Assembly (NCBI RefSeq): GCF_021917145.1
Contig: NC_061065.1
Span: 5,359,337-5,423,336, forward strand
Direction of reading: 5' to 3'
Source: Hypomesus transpacificus
Taxonomy: Eukaryota > Chordata > Actinopteri > Osmeriformes > Osmeridae
DNA: 64,000 bases
Part shown: positions 19,785 to 31,735 of the stretch, one piece after another
How positions within the stretch are numbered: the stretch's first letter is position 1
Layout of the letters: every line of letters starts with the position of its first letter
The notes under the pieces: generated by a model
Told to the model about the DNA's origin: nothing
Database searches by the model: none
What the model saw: only the letters and a program-made list of their open reading frames with translations
Position numbers and translations under genes: made by a program

Positions 19785-22590
19785 AGAGCAGAGTAGAGCA
19801 GAGCAGAGTAGAGCAGAGCCTGTTAGAGCAGAGCAGAGCCTGTTAGAGTAGAGCAGAGCCTGTTAGAGTAGAGCAGAGCCTGTTAGAGTAGAGCAGAGCC
19901 TGTTAGAGCAGAGCAGAGCCTGTTAGAGTAGAGCAGAGCCTGTTAGAGTAGAGCAGAGCCTGTTAGAGCAGAGCCTGTTAGAGTAGAGCAGAGCCTGTTA
20001 GAATAGAGCAGAGCCTGTTAGAGTAGAGCAGAGCCTGTTAGAGCAGAGCAGAGCCTGTTAGAGTAGAGCAGAGCCTGTTAGAGTAGAGCAGAGCCTGTTA
20101 GAGCAGAGCCTGTTAGAGTAGAGCAGAGCCTGTTAGAGTAGAGCAGAGCCTGTTAGAGCAGAGCAGAGCCTGTTAGAGCAGAGCAGAGCCTGTTAGAGCA
20201 GAGCCTGTTAGAGTAGAGCAGAGCCTGTTAGAGCAGAGCAGAGCCTGTTAGAGCAGAGCAGAGTCTGTTAGAGCAGAGCCTGTTAGAGCAGAGCAGAGTC
20301 TGTTAGAGCAGAGTCTGTTAGAGCAGAGCCTGTTAGAGCAGAGCAGAGTCTGTTAGAGCAGAGCCTGTTAGAGTAGAGCAGAGTCTGTTAGAGCAGAGCG
20401 GAGCCTGTTAGAGCAGAGTCTGTTAGAGCAGAGTCTGTTAGAGCAGAGCCTGTTAGAGCAGAGCGGAGCCTGTTAGAGTAGAGCAGAGCCTGTTAGAGCA
20501 GAGCCTGTTAGAGTAGAGCAGAGCCAGTTAAAGTAGAGCCTGTTAGAGCAGAGCAGAGCCTGTTAGAGTAGAGCAGAGTCTGTTAGAGCAGAGTCTGTTA
20601 GAGCAGAGCCTGTTAGAGCAGAGCAGAGCAGAGCCTGTTAGAGCAGAGTCTGTTAGAGCAGAGCCTGTTAGAGCAGAGCGAGAGAGCCTGTTAGAGCAGA
20701 GCCTGTTAGAGTAGAGCCTGTTAGAGTAGAGCCTGTTAGAGCAGAGCAGAGCCTGTTAGAGCAGAGCCGAGCCTGTTAGAGCAGAGCCTGTTAGAGTAGA
20801 GCCTGTTAGAGCAGAGCAGAGCCTGTTAGAGCAGAGCAGAGCCTGTTAGAGTAGAGCAGAGCCTGTTAGAGTAGAGCCTGTTAGAGCAGAGCCTGTTAGA
20901 GTAGAGCAGAGCCTGTTAAAGTAGAGCCTGTTAGAGCAGAGCAGAGCCTGTTAGAGTAGAGCAGAGCCTGTTAGAGCAGAGTCTGTTAGAGCAGAGCCTG
21001 TTAGAGCAGAGCAGAGCCTGTTAGAGCAGAGCCTGTTAGAGTAGAGCAGAGCCTGTTAGAGCAGAGCCTGTTAGAGTAGAGCAGAGCCTGTTAGAGTAGA
21101 GCAGAGCCTGTTAGAGCAGAGCAGAGCCTGTTAGAGCAGAGCAGAGCCTGTTAGAGCAGAGCCTGTTAGAGTAGAGCAGAGCCTGTTAGAGCAGAGCAGA
21201 GCCTGTTAGAGCAGAGCAGAGTCTGTTAGAGCAGAGCCTGTTAGAGCAGAGCAGAGTCTGTTAGAGCAGAGTCTGTTAGAGCAGAGCCTGTTAGAGCAGA
21301 GCAGAGTCTGTTAGAGCAGAGCCTGTTAGAGTAGAGCAGAGTCTGTTAGAGCAGAGTCTGTTAGAGCAGAGCCTGTTAGAGCAGAGCAGAGCCTGTTAGA
21401 GCAGAGCCTGTTAGAGTAGAGCAGAGCCTGTTAGAATAGAGCAGAGCCTGTTAGAGTAGAGCAGAGCCTGTTAGAGCAGAGCAGAGCCTGTTAGAGTAGA
21501 GCAGAGCCTGTTAGAGCAGAGCCTGTTAGAGTAGAGCAGAGCCTGTTAGAGTAGAGCAGAGCCTGTTAGAGCAGAGCAGAGCCTGTTAGAGCAGAGCAGA
21601 GCCTGTTAGAGCAGAGCCTGTAAGAGTAGAGCAGAGCCTGTTAGAGCAGAGCAGAGCCTGTTAGAGCAGAGCAGAGTCTGTTAGAGCAGAGCCTGTTAGA
21701 GCAGAGCAGAGTCTGTTAGAGCAGAGTCTGTTAGAGCAGAGCCTGTTAGAGCAGAGCAGAGTCTGTTAGAGCAGAGCCTGTTAGAGTAGAGCAGAGTCTG
21801 TTAGAGCAGAGCGGAGCCTGTTAGAGCAGAGTCTGTTAGAGCAGAGTCTGTTAGAGCAGAGCCTGTTAGAGCAGAGCGGAGCCTGTTAGAGTAGAGCAGA
21901 GCCTGTTAGAGCAGAGCCTGTTAGAGTAGAGCAGAGCCAGTTAAAGTAGAGCCTGTTAGAGCAGAGCAGAGCCTGTTAGAGTAGAGCAGAGTCTGTTAGA
22001 GCAGAGTCTGTTAGAGCAGAGCCTGTTAGAGCAGAGCAGAGCAGAGCCTGTTAGAGCAGAGCCTGTTAGAGTAGAGCCTGTTAGAGTAGAGCCTGTTAGA
22101 GCAGAGCAGAGCCTGTTAGAGCAGAGCCGAGCCTGTTAGAGCAGAGCCTGTTAGAGTAGAGCCTGTTAGAGCAGAGCCTGTTAGAGTAGAGCAGAGCCTG
22201 TTAGAGCAGAGCCTGTTAGAGCAGAGCAGAGCCTGTTAGAGTAGAGCAGAGTCTGTTAGAGCAGAGCCTGTTAGAGTAGAGCTTGTTAGAGTAGAGCCTG
22301 TTAGAGCAGAGCCTGTTAGAGTAGAGCAGAGCCTGTTAGAGCAGAGCCTGTTAGAGCAGAGCAGAGCCTGTTAGAGTAGAGCAGAGTCTGTTAGAGCAGA
22401 GCCTGTTAGAGCAGAGCAGAGCCTGTTAGAGTAGAGCCTGTTAGAGCAGAGCAGAGTCTGTTAGAGCAGAGCCTGTTAGAGTAGAGCAGAGCCTGTTAGA
22501 GTAGAGCCTGTTAGAGCAGAGCCTGTTAGAGTAGAGCCAGTTAGAGCAGAGCCTGTTACAGCAGAGTCTGTTAGAGCAGAGCAGAGCAGC
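19785..22590. repeat. 2.8-kb satellite block, 15/20-bp units
   Basis: Units of GAGCAGAGCCTGTTA (15 bp) and GAGTAGAGCAGAGCCTGTTA (20 bp) alternate without interruption, with C/T variants at fixed places (GAGTCTG, GAGTAG). Rare variants recur at a fixed distance. GAGCCAGTTAAAG is at 20521 and 21934, and GAGCAGAGCGGAGCC is at 20391 and 21804, both 1413 bp apart. A block of about 1.4 kb has therefore been duplicated in tandem. No coding function is apparent; TAG stops recur. Confidence 0.97.
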
Positions 22591-22800
22591 AGTTTATTGA
22601 ACCCAGTTAGGATTTTACACTATTGCGACGGCAGGGGCAAAGGAATATGCAAGCAAGCATGCAAAATAAGGCAACAATTCAGGATTACAAGTATGCTTGG
22701 AATACATGTATTTCAAGAAGTAGAGGAGTACAAGTATTTCAAGCATGACATAACTAAGGTGACCTGGGTCAGAAGTTGTAAGAGAATAAGACAGGACCAA
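22591..22800. repeat. Dispersed-type repeat, right flank of the satellite
   Basis: Begins at TTTATTGAACCCAG and contains ACTATTGCGACGGCAGGGGC, AATATGCAAGCAAG and CTAAGGTGAC, each matching the left flank at 19440-19640 in the same orientation. The satellite may have expanded inside or between copies of this element. Confidence 0.7.
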
Positions 22801-24436
22801 TGGATGTTTATTTATTTTCACCTCTAGATGGCAACAACAGACTACACCAGTGTGATTATCAGGTTTCAAGTGTGTTCGCCTGAAACCTTGGGCCTGCTTC
22901 TCTCCAACCTGAGTACATTTGAATTTCTCCATAAATAATACTAATTTTATGTTAGCTTTCTTATAAAGTGTACTGTCACCCTATTTGCCTTGGGGGAATG
23001 TCCCTGTACTTCGCTCGGGATAAGAGCGTCTGCTAAATGTAAATGTTAATACACAATGTCCTCTGAAAGGCCTAACATTTCACAGTCACATTGTGGAAAA
23101 TTTACATTGTAAAGAAATCCTTTGAGGAAATATGAAATGAACATTTGATCAAGCAATTATTCAAAATACGTCTGGAATATGTTCACACACTTTTCTGGAT
23201 TATATAATCATGTGTCCTTTCGTCTACATTGATGTGGAAAAATCGTCTCCCTGACTGCCAAAGAACAAAGTTACTTTAGCTTTGCCCAAAGCACCAGAAT
23301 TCAGAACAATCTTTCAAGAACAGACATTCGGCGCACTCTCATATTAAAGCCACATGCTGTTATTGTGCTTTCAGTATGAATAATTAAACGGCATATGATT
23401 CATCACCAATAAACCTTCGTTGTTTTATGGGCAAAGTTGTTGATCGTGCCCATGACAGGCTCACGTGAGTCGTCTCTTGCTTTTGATTCTCAAACACTGA
23501 AAGGAACAGAAACCCTTTCATCTGGGGGTATCTGTGTGTCCAGGTGAGGTCTGTGGATGATGTAGAGCCGTGAAAAACGATTTATGTGTTTTGAAAATGG
23601 AGTAGCCCCAGCCAGTGTTCAAGCACTCACCAGGCACTGAACAATCACACCAGACTTTCAGGAACGATCACCAACGCCCATGTCGACGTACAAAGCGTAG
23701 CCTACAAAACTCCAAGGTGTAGTCTTCTAAAATATAACATTCTATGAAGGGATATTCAAACACTCCCCCTAATCAAAAAAGCCCAGCCAGTGTTTGGAAA
23801 ATATAAGTGGGTTGTTTTTTTCCTTAAAAATATGTTTCACATTTTGCGCTCTGACTTCATTGTAGTGTCCTAACTGTTTGAAGAGACGGGGTACACTGGC
23901 AAACACTGCGGTGGAATATCAAGTCTCTGCGCCAACCGGTCTGTTTATAATCTTGCAAACAATAACGCCTAGATTCGGGTAGATCGCATTTAACGAGCTG
24001 AATTTGTTATTATTTGACATGCATACATAACATTGATTAGTAACATGAGAAAAGTAGCACATATTAACATTTTAGATAACCCTAATCGTTGTCAGTCTCC
24101 ATTACAAGACAATACAAAATCAGGAATTGTCGAAGCATGTCAAATTTTCAATATTGCCCCCATTCTAAAATTAAGTGTATTCATTTTGCTCTGCATGGTC
24201 TTCAAGAGTTGACTGCAACCCCCCCTCACTCCCACTCACACAAACACCCTCCCCAGCCCCCAGCCCCCTGACTCCAGGTCAGACAGCCAGAAGACAGAGA
24301 AGGGGATCTCCTTTCACCAGAACATCTTGCCCAGGACTGCATGCTGAAAGCGATGACCTCATGATGCACAACACATGAGCCCCCCTGTGTCACCTTCTGC
24401 TGGGTTTTTACACCAGCTGGTTCTGCTCAGAGCAAT
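22801..24436. other. Intergenic, no gene seen
   Basis: AT-rich single-copy-looking sequence apart from a short LINE/SINE-like tail at 22985-23045. No exon with a recognisable product is present on either strand. Confidence 0.5.
22985..23045 (+). mobile_element. L2/V-SINE-type 3' tail fragment
   Basis: The segment GATAAGAGCGTCTGCTAAATG is a diverged form of the tail shared by fish L2-like LINEs and V-SINEs. Only the tail is preserved. Confidence 0.6.
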
Positions 24437-24700
24437 GACACAATCTGTACCCTGTAGAACAACAGACAACCTGTACCCTGTAGAACAACAGACAACCTGT
24501 ACCCTGTAGAATAACAGACAACCTGTACCCTGTAGAATAACAGACAACCTGCACCCTGTAGAACAACAGACAACCTGTACCATGTAGAACAACAGACAAC
24601 CTGTACCCTGTAGAACAACAGACAACCTGTACCCTGTAGAACAACAGACAACCTGTACCCTGTAGAACAACAGACAACCTGCACCCTGTAGAACAGACAG
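24437..24700. repeat. 26-bp minisatellite, about 10 copies
   Basis: Tandem units of ACCTGTACCCTGTAGAACAA then CAGACA. Because 26 is not a multiple of three, three overlapping minus-strand frames stay open; these are repeat artefacts, not genes. Confidence 0.95.
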
Positions 24701-24894
24701 CTGGAAGGAACAGTAGGACAACGCTGTGCACGACACTGTAAACACGAAGAGCAGAGAAGAGAACAAACGTAGTGGCGTAGAGACACAGTACAGCATAGCA
24801 ATGTTAATGATGCTAGACCAGAGGACTGTATGGTAGAACAGTACAGACTATAGAGGTAGAGCAGTATGAAACAGTAAACTAGAGTTGAGCAGAG

Positions 24895-24985
24895 CATGGT
24901 AGGGTAGAGTACAGTACAGTATTGAAAGAGTACAGTACGGTACAGTATTGATAGAGTACAGTACAGTACAGTATTGGTAGAGTGT
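24895..24985. repeat. GTACAGTACAGTATTG-type short repeat
   Basis: Three to four irregular copies of AGAGTACAGTACAGTATTGR. Confidence 0.8.
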
Positions 24986-25134
24986 AATAGAGAACGGTAG
25001 AGCAGAGTGAAGCCTGCAGGGTCTAGCTGGTCATGACATGAGATAAATGAAAACAGATGAGAGTATGACAGTTATGCAGCCCTGCCCCTGACACTTGGAC
25101 TGTTTCTGGAGCCAGGAAATTAGAGATTGGTTTT

Positions 25135-25242
25135 GTGTGTGTATGTGTGTGAGTGTGTGTGTGTGAGTATGTGTGTGAGCGTGTGTGAGTATGTGTGTGT
25201 GTGTGAGTATGTGTGTATGTGAGTATGTGTGTGTGTGTGTGT
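25135..25242. repeat. (TG)n / TGAGTATG microsatellite
   Basis: A TG run interrupted by periodic TGAGTATG and TGAGCG units. Confidence 0.9.
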
Positions 25243-27029
25243 TGAGGGAGGGTAGGGGCTCGACTGAGTCATGTTTAACTTTTTTTAATCCTTCTCTGAT
25301 TTCCCTCAAAGCACTTTATATGGAACTGTGTCTATATGTATCTATGGACTGGATGTGACTCAAGGAAATGTTATTCTCCCAGAGATAGAATACAAGTTAT
25401 ATGAGCAGATGAGACTGGCCTCACCCATACTGCATTCTGAAAGAAGCCCAAACAGCTTCACACTCACTCTCTCCTGACATCATCACAGACAAGGTCAAAG
25501 TGGTATAATTGTCAGGTCCACCCAACAGGGTGTAATAGTGCCTATGAAAGGGTGCAGGATGTGCATTGTAATGACGAGACAATCACAGATATCATCTTTT
25601 AAGAGTAACATGAACCATTTCATGGATGCAGTCTCTAATAAGAGAGTTTGCAGGTACAGTACAACATAAAGTAACGTATTGTTAACTGCTGCTTATGGCC
25701 AAAAATGTTTTTTAAACATTCTTGACATTCTTTTTACATGAACTACTCACAACACAGATTACACAGTGCATACCAGCTGAACTTTAAGGTTAGAAGCTCA
25801 CCAACGGGTATAGCTCAGAGCATTTGACTGTAGGCAAAGGTTGCCGGTTCAAATCTCCCTCTGTACTGTGTCTCACCATATGCTACATGAACACAGTGTA
25901 TTGCAGAAGACAGACTGTGACCCCTCACACACAGTACACTGTGTAATGAATGCAGAACATCTGGCTTCAGCTGACTCTGCCTCTCTGGATCTCCTGGAGG
26001 AAATCTGGGCTTGTTGTCCAGATCCTCTCCTCTCCTGTCTCCTCTCCTGTCTCCTCTCCTGTCTCCTAAGCTTACTATAGCCAGCTGTGGGAAAGCCTTG
26101 CTTCACAGATGAACTGTTCGTTCCCCTTCCAGGAGGGAGCGGTGTTTGAAAGGATGTACTATGAATGTACACCAAGGCACCCAGCTTTAAACAGGACTTT
26201 GACAGAGACAAGTTGGTCCTTAAGAAGATCCACTTCTGGGGAATGTGAAAAGTTGGCCTTAATGTACCGTAATGTTAACCTAAAAGCTAAATACACTGGA
26301 AGCTCTTTTGTTGCCACAGAATAACACACGTCACATGCATTCTTTCTCCAGCTGTGGATGAAGAGACGACTGATTAATTGTGCGTGTTTCACATCACGCA
26401 AAACAATATTTTTGACTATTTAAAATACTGATCTATTTAGCAATAACAAACACTTATGGTGAGTGAACATGTTAGACTGAAATTCAAGTTGGGTTTAACC
26501 CTGCCCCCCCCCCCTTCTCTCCAGGGGACAGTAAACCTGGACTAACAAATGATTTCAACAGAAAAAATCGTAAACATTTTGTTGTCTTTGCCTTCCAGTT
26601 ATATCACAGGAAAGTTCCATATTTAACTTTTGGACTTTAGCTGACATATTTAGGTACACATGCTTGTGTTGGAGATGTCCATTTCCAGATCCTATAGATT
26701 CCAAGCAGACGTTGACTCTGAGATACGTGGGAGAAACACCACACCAATGAAAGGTTTCACTGCACATGCTCCGAACCCCGTACCAGCCTGTACCGTGCCT
26801 GTCTAGATAACTGCTATCCATTCACCTCGAAGGATAGTCCTTTCTCCTTCAAAACCGACCCAGCCATCTGTCTACTGAAGAAACTCTCTCCAGACTTACA
26901 TAAGCAATGAAGACATGTCACTGGTGTGTCAGAGGACAGAGACAGATGAGGGAACAGCTGTCTGTGATGAGGAAACAGCAGCTGCTGTAGACTACATGCA
27001 GACTGAATGTGAAAAGGTAGCAATAGTGT
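25243..27029. other. Intergenic, no gene seen
   Basis: Holds the tRNA-Cys-like fragment at 25805-25857 and a short CTCCTCTCCTGT triplication at 26030-26068. A run of C is present at 26505-26514. No recognisable coding exon. Confidence 0.5.
25805..25857 (+). mobile_element. tRNA-Cys-derived SINE fragment or tRNA pseudogene
   Basis: GGGTATAGCTCAGAGCATTT followed by GACTGTAGG and the B-box-like GGTTCAAATCTCCC copies the tRNA-Cys body. The D-loop is shortened and the acceptor stem does not close, so it is not an intact tRNA gene. Confidence 0.65.
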
Positions 27030-27034
27030 GTGCG

Positions 27035-27153
27035 AGTGTGAGTGAGAGAGAGAGACATAGGGAGACATGGAGAGAAAGAGGTAAAGAAAGAAAGAATAGG
27101 TAGGAATAGAACATGAGAGAGAGAGAGCTAGAGAAAGAGAGAGAGAGAGGGAG
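27035..27153. repeat. GA-rich simple repeat
   Basis: Long stretches of GAGAGA, interrupted by GGAGACATGG and AAAGAAAGAA. Confidence 0.85.
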
Positions 27154-27190
27154 CATTTGACTGCCGGTCAGGAAGGTTCAAATCCCCCCT
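27153..27190 (+). mobile_element. Second tRNA-Cys-like SINE remnant
   Basis: GAGCATTTGACTGCCGGTCA then AGGTTCAAATCCCCCC resembles the anticodon arm and T-arm of the element at 25805. The 5' part has been lost into a GA repeat. Confidence 0.55.
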
Positions 27191-27194
27191 GTAT

Positions 27195-27222
27195 TATTTC
27201 CCAACCTGTAGGTTGGGAAATA
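27195..27222. other. Perfect inverted repeat, 12-bp arms
   Basis: TATTTCCCAACC, the loop TGTA, then GGTTGGGAAATA. It lies directly after the tRNA-like remnant and has no known function. Confidence 0.85.
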
Positions 27223-28019
27223 AGCTAAATTGCAATATGACATCACATTGTAATTGTCAGTTGGGCGTTGCCATAGCGCCTGTCCTGTCTGCATACCTAA
27301 CTGTACACAGTTGTCACTGTCCTACATAGACAGCTTCTTTTCCAAAAGTTCAAACATACGCTCAAGGCCTGCAGTCCTAACAATGCAGGTTGAAGGTTGA
27401 AGATTTGACCAAAACTGTTACTGCTGCTTCATTAGGCTGTGAGCACAGTGTATATGTGGACCTGCGTGCGTACACAGTACATGGGCTGTGCACGGAAACT
27501 GCATGTGAAAGAGCCCCATAATACTGTCCTCTGGGCAGTATTACATTTAAGTGTAGCGCTATTTTGGACCAGCGACGCTAGTGTCAGAGTGTCACAGGAG
27601 GCTGTATGGTTGTTGTTGCAGAGAGAGCTGAAAAGAGACGGTGCCTTCTCAGACTGAATAGGAAGGTTCTGGTTGCACAATAATCATATCTGATTTAATG
27701 TGGTTGGCAGTGACTGAAAGAACAACCCTGTGAAAACAAAAGAAGAGATGTTCTGCACAGACATGCATCTTAGAGGGAACAACATAAACATTTGGATAGA
27801 AAACGTTTACAGCAGGACTTTCTCACTCTGTCTCCCTCTCTCACACACAATCTATCCCTCTCTTTCTCTCCAGAGGACAGATCATGAACTTTGTATCTTC
27901 GTGTTGGTTTTGCATTTGTACCTATGTTGTTTACACATTATTATTATAATTCCTTTTTTTATAGTGCTTTTCTTGATACTAAAAGTCACTTTACATGCAT
28001 ACATTTTATTTGGAGGCGC
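27223..28019. other. Intergenic, no gene seen
   Basis: Mixed-composition sequence with no exon I can assign. A CT-rich patch lies at 27815-27872. Confidence 0.5.
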
Positions 28020-28232
28020 CGAAGTCACCTTACAGCATTCATTCACAATCATATGATACATGTCTTTATGATGGGGGAAACCAGAGTACCCAGAGGAAAC
28101 CCAAGCAGGCACGGGGAGAACATGTAAACTCCACACAGAAAGGACTTGGAGCGACCGGGGTTCGAACCGGGGACCTTCTTGCTGTGAGGCGACAGTGCTA
28201 ACCACTGAGCCACCGTGCTGCCCTTGATACTG
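28020..28232 (-). mobile_element. V-SINE-like (DANA/Mermaid type) element
   Basis: Read on the minus strand it begins GGCAGCACGGTGGCTCAGTG, a tRNA-related head with an A box. A B-box-like GGTTCGAACCCCGG follows, then the conserved central domain with GTGTGGAGTTTACATGTTCT and GGGTACTCTGGTTTCC. These are the hallmarks of the vertebrate V-SINE superfamily in fish. Edges are approximate. Confidence 0.85.
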
Positions 28233-30840
28233 AAAGTTATTAAAGTCTTAATATGCTACTTCCTCACAGGGCAAACTCACCCCTTGTACAGTGAATCGAT
28301 TTGGATAAAATAATCTGCTAAAACAATATACATATCGTTGATGCTTGTCTTTGGCAGGATTTATGGCAGGATATAACCAAGCGTTGGAACACATTATAAC
28401 TAGCTTCCCAGCAGTTACACGACTGCTTGTCCAGGAAATGTTCGTAATCTAACTAGAACAACAGTGCTCTTAAAATACAGTACGTCATTTTCACATTGCT
28501 TTCAAACACACATATTTCTCATAAGCAAATCACGTCAAACGAAAGAAATCTTCATGGATATTTCAAATAATTCCATATCTGTGAACGTCTTCTGGAATCC
28601 AAAACGTTTTTGCACACTTGTTTAGCCATCAAGCTGTCCTGGGTCATGCCTAACAGGTACACCTTGTGGCAAGTGTCTATGTAAGGAAATGTGTTCTTGA
28701 TCGCCCGCCGAGTTTAACTTCTGTGTGATGCTAATGAGAACACGCTGCCTGATTGGCTGGATGGAGTGGAATGGAATGTCAACTGCTGCTCCTGCGCTTG
28801 TGCTGCTTTTTACACAGAGCTTGTTTTCTTAGCGTTGGGTTTTTCATTTTGATTATTGGTATATAGAATGAAAATTACATGGAATCTGATAGGCAGTCGG
28901 GTGTGGAGACGGCAATAACAACCATATCTCCTAAACTGTGGCTTGTTATAAAGTCTTGGAAGGAATGATGAATCTTAGATCGACGATCCGATGTTTGAAG
29001 ATTAATGAAGAAATTCACGGTGTGGTTAGCAGTGCATCTGTTACCAGTTATTCAGATTACAGCTGATTACAGCTGGCTGCTGTGGCTTCTTCAAACGAGG
29101 TTTTGTGTCTAAAATTGTTACTCGGCTGACTGGTCTCTTTGTCTACAGATTCAAATTGGGTTAAAAAATACAGGCCAAGAGCTTCAGTAACTTCCAAAAT
29201 AATAGGTAGGCTGTCCAACATGGGGGATTTCGAAACTTCTAATGAGGACGGTTGTTCCAAGCCTTCTTAACCTCTGTTCTCTCTGGAAAGATACGTTTCT
29301 CAATAAATCAGCAAGATACAGACTAGCTGGAGACTGTGGGGTCAGTAGTTCAAGTCATAATCTTATCAGCAGTTTTGAAAAAATCTATGTTTTTGAACCA
29401 TTTTAAGGTTCCCCTTCAGTTACTAAGGTCCCAACAAAAGCCCTCTGACCTTCGCTGGGTCATGGAGTGCAACAATGCAAAAAGCTTAGAGGAAGACGTA
29501 AATCATGCTGTCGGTGACTGTGGAACCTCAATTGAGATAGGCGGAAAATGCTATTAATGCACTATTGGGAAAAGTCTTATTTAATGTGGGCAAACACAAT
29601 GTCTCCTTGACAGCGCAGACAATACCTTGATGTGGCCGTTGCTGTGGCAGGAGGTGAGTATCTTTCACCGCTGAAAGCAACATAACGTGCCAGCGCCTCA
29701 GCAAGGCCAGAGGGGAAACGGTGCTCCGTCTAGGGAGGAAGGAGGAAGTCGCTCTACTTAACCCTGGAACATGTTTACTAACAAGTACTGAAATTCACAT
29801 TGTCACTTGTGTTAGCAGAACTGGCACACTCTCTCGGGGTGTGCACAGTCAAGGCCTTGGGCGCTTGGCGTGAACAAAGAATGACAAAGTGGAACACTGC
29901 AGGCAATAAATACAGCAGGCCCCGCATGTTCTCTCATCCAAACAGTTTTCATCTGTGGTCTTGATGTGCCAAACACAACACCATTGACACTGGGAACTGG
30001 AAGGGTGTTTGTCACGCCAGGATTGGCATGTTCCAGACTGAAGGCTTTCCTGGAGGTGTTCAGTCACCTGAGGATTGTAACTATTTCCTTTCAGTTGGAA
30101 ATTGATTCATCGTTAACAGGAGTCAGGATGTGAAATGTCTGTCCAAAGTTCTGTTGACACAACTTATACGCCTTCCACTATTGTGAGTGAACAAACAGCT
30201 CTCTTGGGTAGGCTAAATTTATATAAAATCCTGAATAAATTCCCCCCCCGCGTGTTGCTGTATTTTAACAACAGTCCAATACGCATTTACGTCTTCTTTC
30301 CATGAGACACTCGCAGCGCGTGACTAAAGCTTTGGGCTAACGTCAGTCCTGTGATACAGCGTCTGGGTGTCGTGTCTTCACCTTCCTTAACAGCTAAACA
30401 TTTTCTCTAGCGACTTGTGTCAAATCTGGGGATTTGGAGCTAATTTCGAAATGTCTGTGTTCGTTTTTGTGGCAAAATAACTGTAATTGTACTTCCCCCC
30501 TCTGTGATGGGTTTTGATGACAGGCTCAATTTGGTTTGGATTAACGTCATCACATAATTTAAGAATTTTTAGATAGCCAATAGCGATTTCCTGTGAGATT
30601 GTTTTGGCAACACTGGTCTTCCCCGTGGCGACGCCAGGAGACCTCGACTGCACTCCTCCAGCATGGGGACGGCTCACACAGGAAGTGAACGCACGGCTCC
30701 CTCGCTGCCTCTCGTCAGACCTAACAGGTCGATCAGAGACAGCAGACTGACGCCCAGCAATCGTCCCTGGAGGAGGGAATCCCTCGCTCAGCCGCTCCTC
30801 AAGAGCTCTCCTTATCTTCTCTGAGGGTTAAGCTTGGTTA

Positions 30841-30952
30841 TAGGTGCTGATCTGAGGTTTAGGTTGGTGAAGGTGCTAATATGAGATTTAGGTTGGTGAA
30901 GGTGCTGATATGAGGTTTAGGTTGGTTATAGGTATTGATCTGAGGGCATATG
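30841..30952. repeat. 29-bp minisatellite, about 4 copies
   Basis: Units of GGTGCTGATCTGAGGTTTAG then GTTGGTGAA with small variants. Confidence 0.9.
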
Positions 30953-31589
30953 TGAAGACCTCTGTGATACTGCTTGTAAAAAAGTCTGTACAGATGGATT
31001 TGATTTGAATGATGAAAGCAAGGCAGGAACTGTGGGTCACTGATGACAGCCCCGCTGACTCAGAACTACATCGTAGTAGAAACTCCGTCAGGGCCCGGTC
31101 TGTTACCAGGGAGTCTGCAGGGCGGTCTGGGACCAGACTATCTCTCCCCTGCCAAGCCAGCAGCACGTCACTCCTGCAGCAGCAGCGGGACGCGTGGTGA
31201 GCGGACATTCCAGATCCTCGGTTTCCATTTCAAGAACCTGACCTTTACGGTGACGAACGACACAAACCTACGTCTGAATGAGTACCACGGAAAACACACA
31301 AACGTAGTTAGAAAAACACAACACATCCAGAATGGAAACAATGTCAGCGTGCGAAGCGTCATCGTAGTCCCTGGGTGACTCCCTGGCTGGTGTGGAGAGA
31401 GGCTGGCCTGAGTCACAACGCTGGTAAACAGACACTGTCTGGCGAAGACAGAGGTGAAAGTCTGCTTTTGTTTGTTTGCAGTTGAAGCAGTGTCTTGTTT
31501 TCTTTCTTTTGACTTCGATGCTGTTTTGTTTATGGAGAGCTAGCTCTCTGTTGGACAGTGCAGTTTACTGAGATAGCTCACATTCTTTC

Positions 31590-31735
31590 ACTCAATCACT
31601 CACTTTCACTCACTTTCGCTCTTTCACCCATTCACTTTCTGTCAGTCTCTCTCCCTCCCTCTCTCTCAATCTAACTCTATCACTCTCTTTTTCACTTTCT
31701 CTTTCACTGTCTCACCCCCCCCCCCCCCTCTCAGT
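31590..31735. repeat. TC-rich low-complexity tract
   Basis: TTCACTCACTTTCACTC-type repeats followed by CTCTCTCCCTCCC and a run of C at 31716-31728. Confidence 0.85.

Noticed and set aside
24437-24700. Regular repeats that look like a CRISPR array
   Set aside because: Units are contiguous with no unique spacers, and the genome is vertebrate. The same applies to the arrays at 2395, 13655, 35366, 56236 and 58495.
24359-24897. Overlapping minus-strand frames with repeating Cys/Leu/Phe/Tyr peptides
   Set aside because: Produced by the 26-bp minisatellite in all three frames.
25805-25857. Functional tRNA-Cys gene
   Set aside because: The acceptor stem does not pair and the D-arm is shortened; treated as a SINE fragment or pseudogene.
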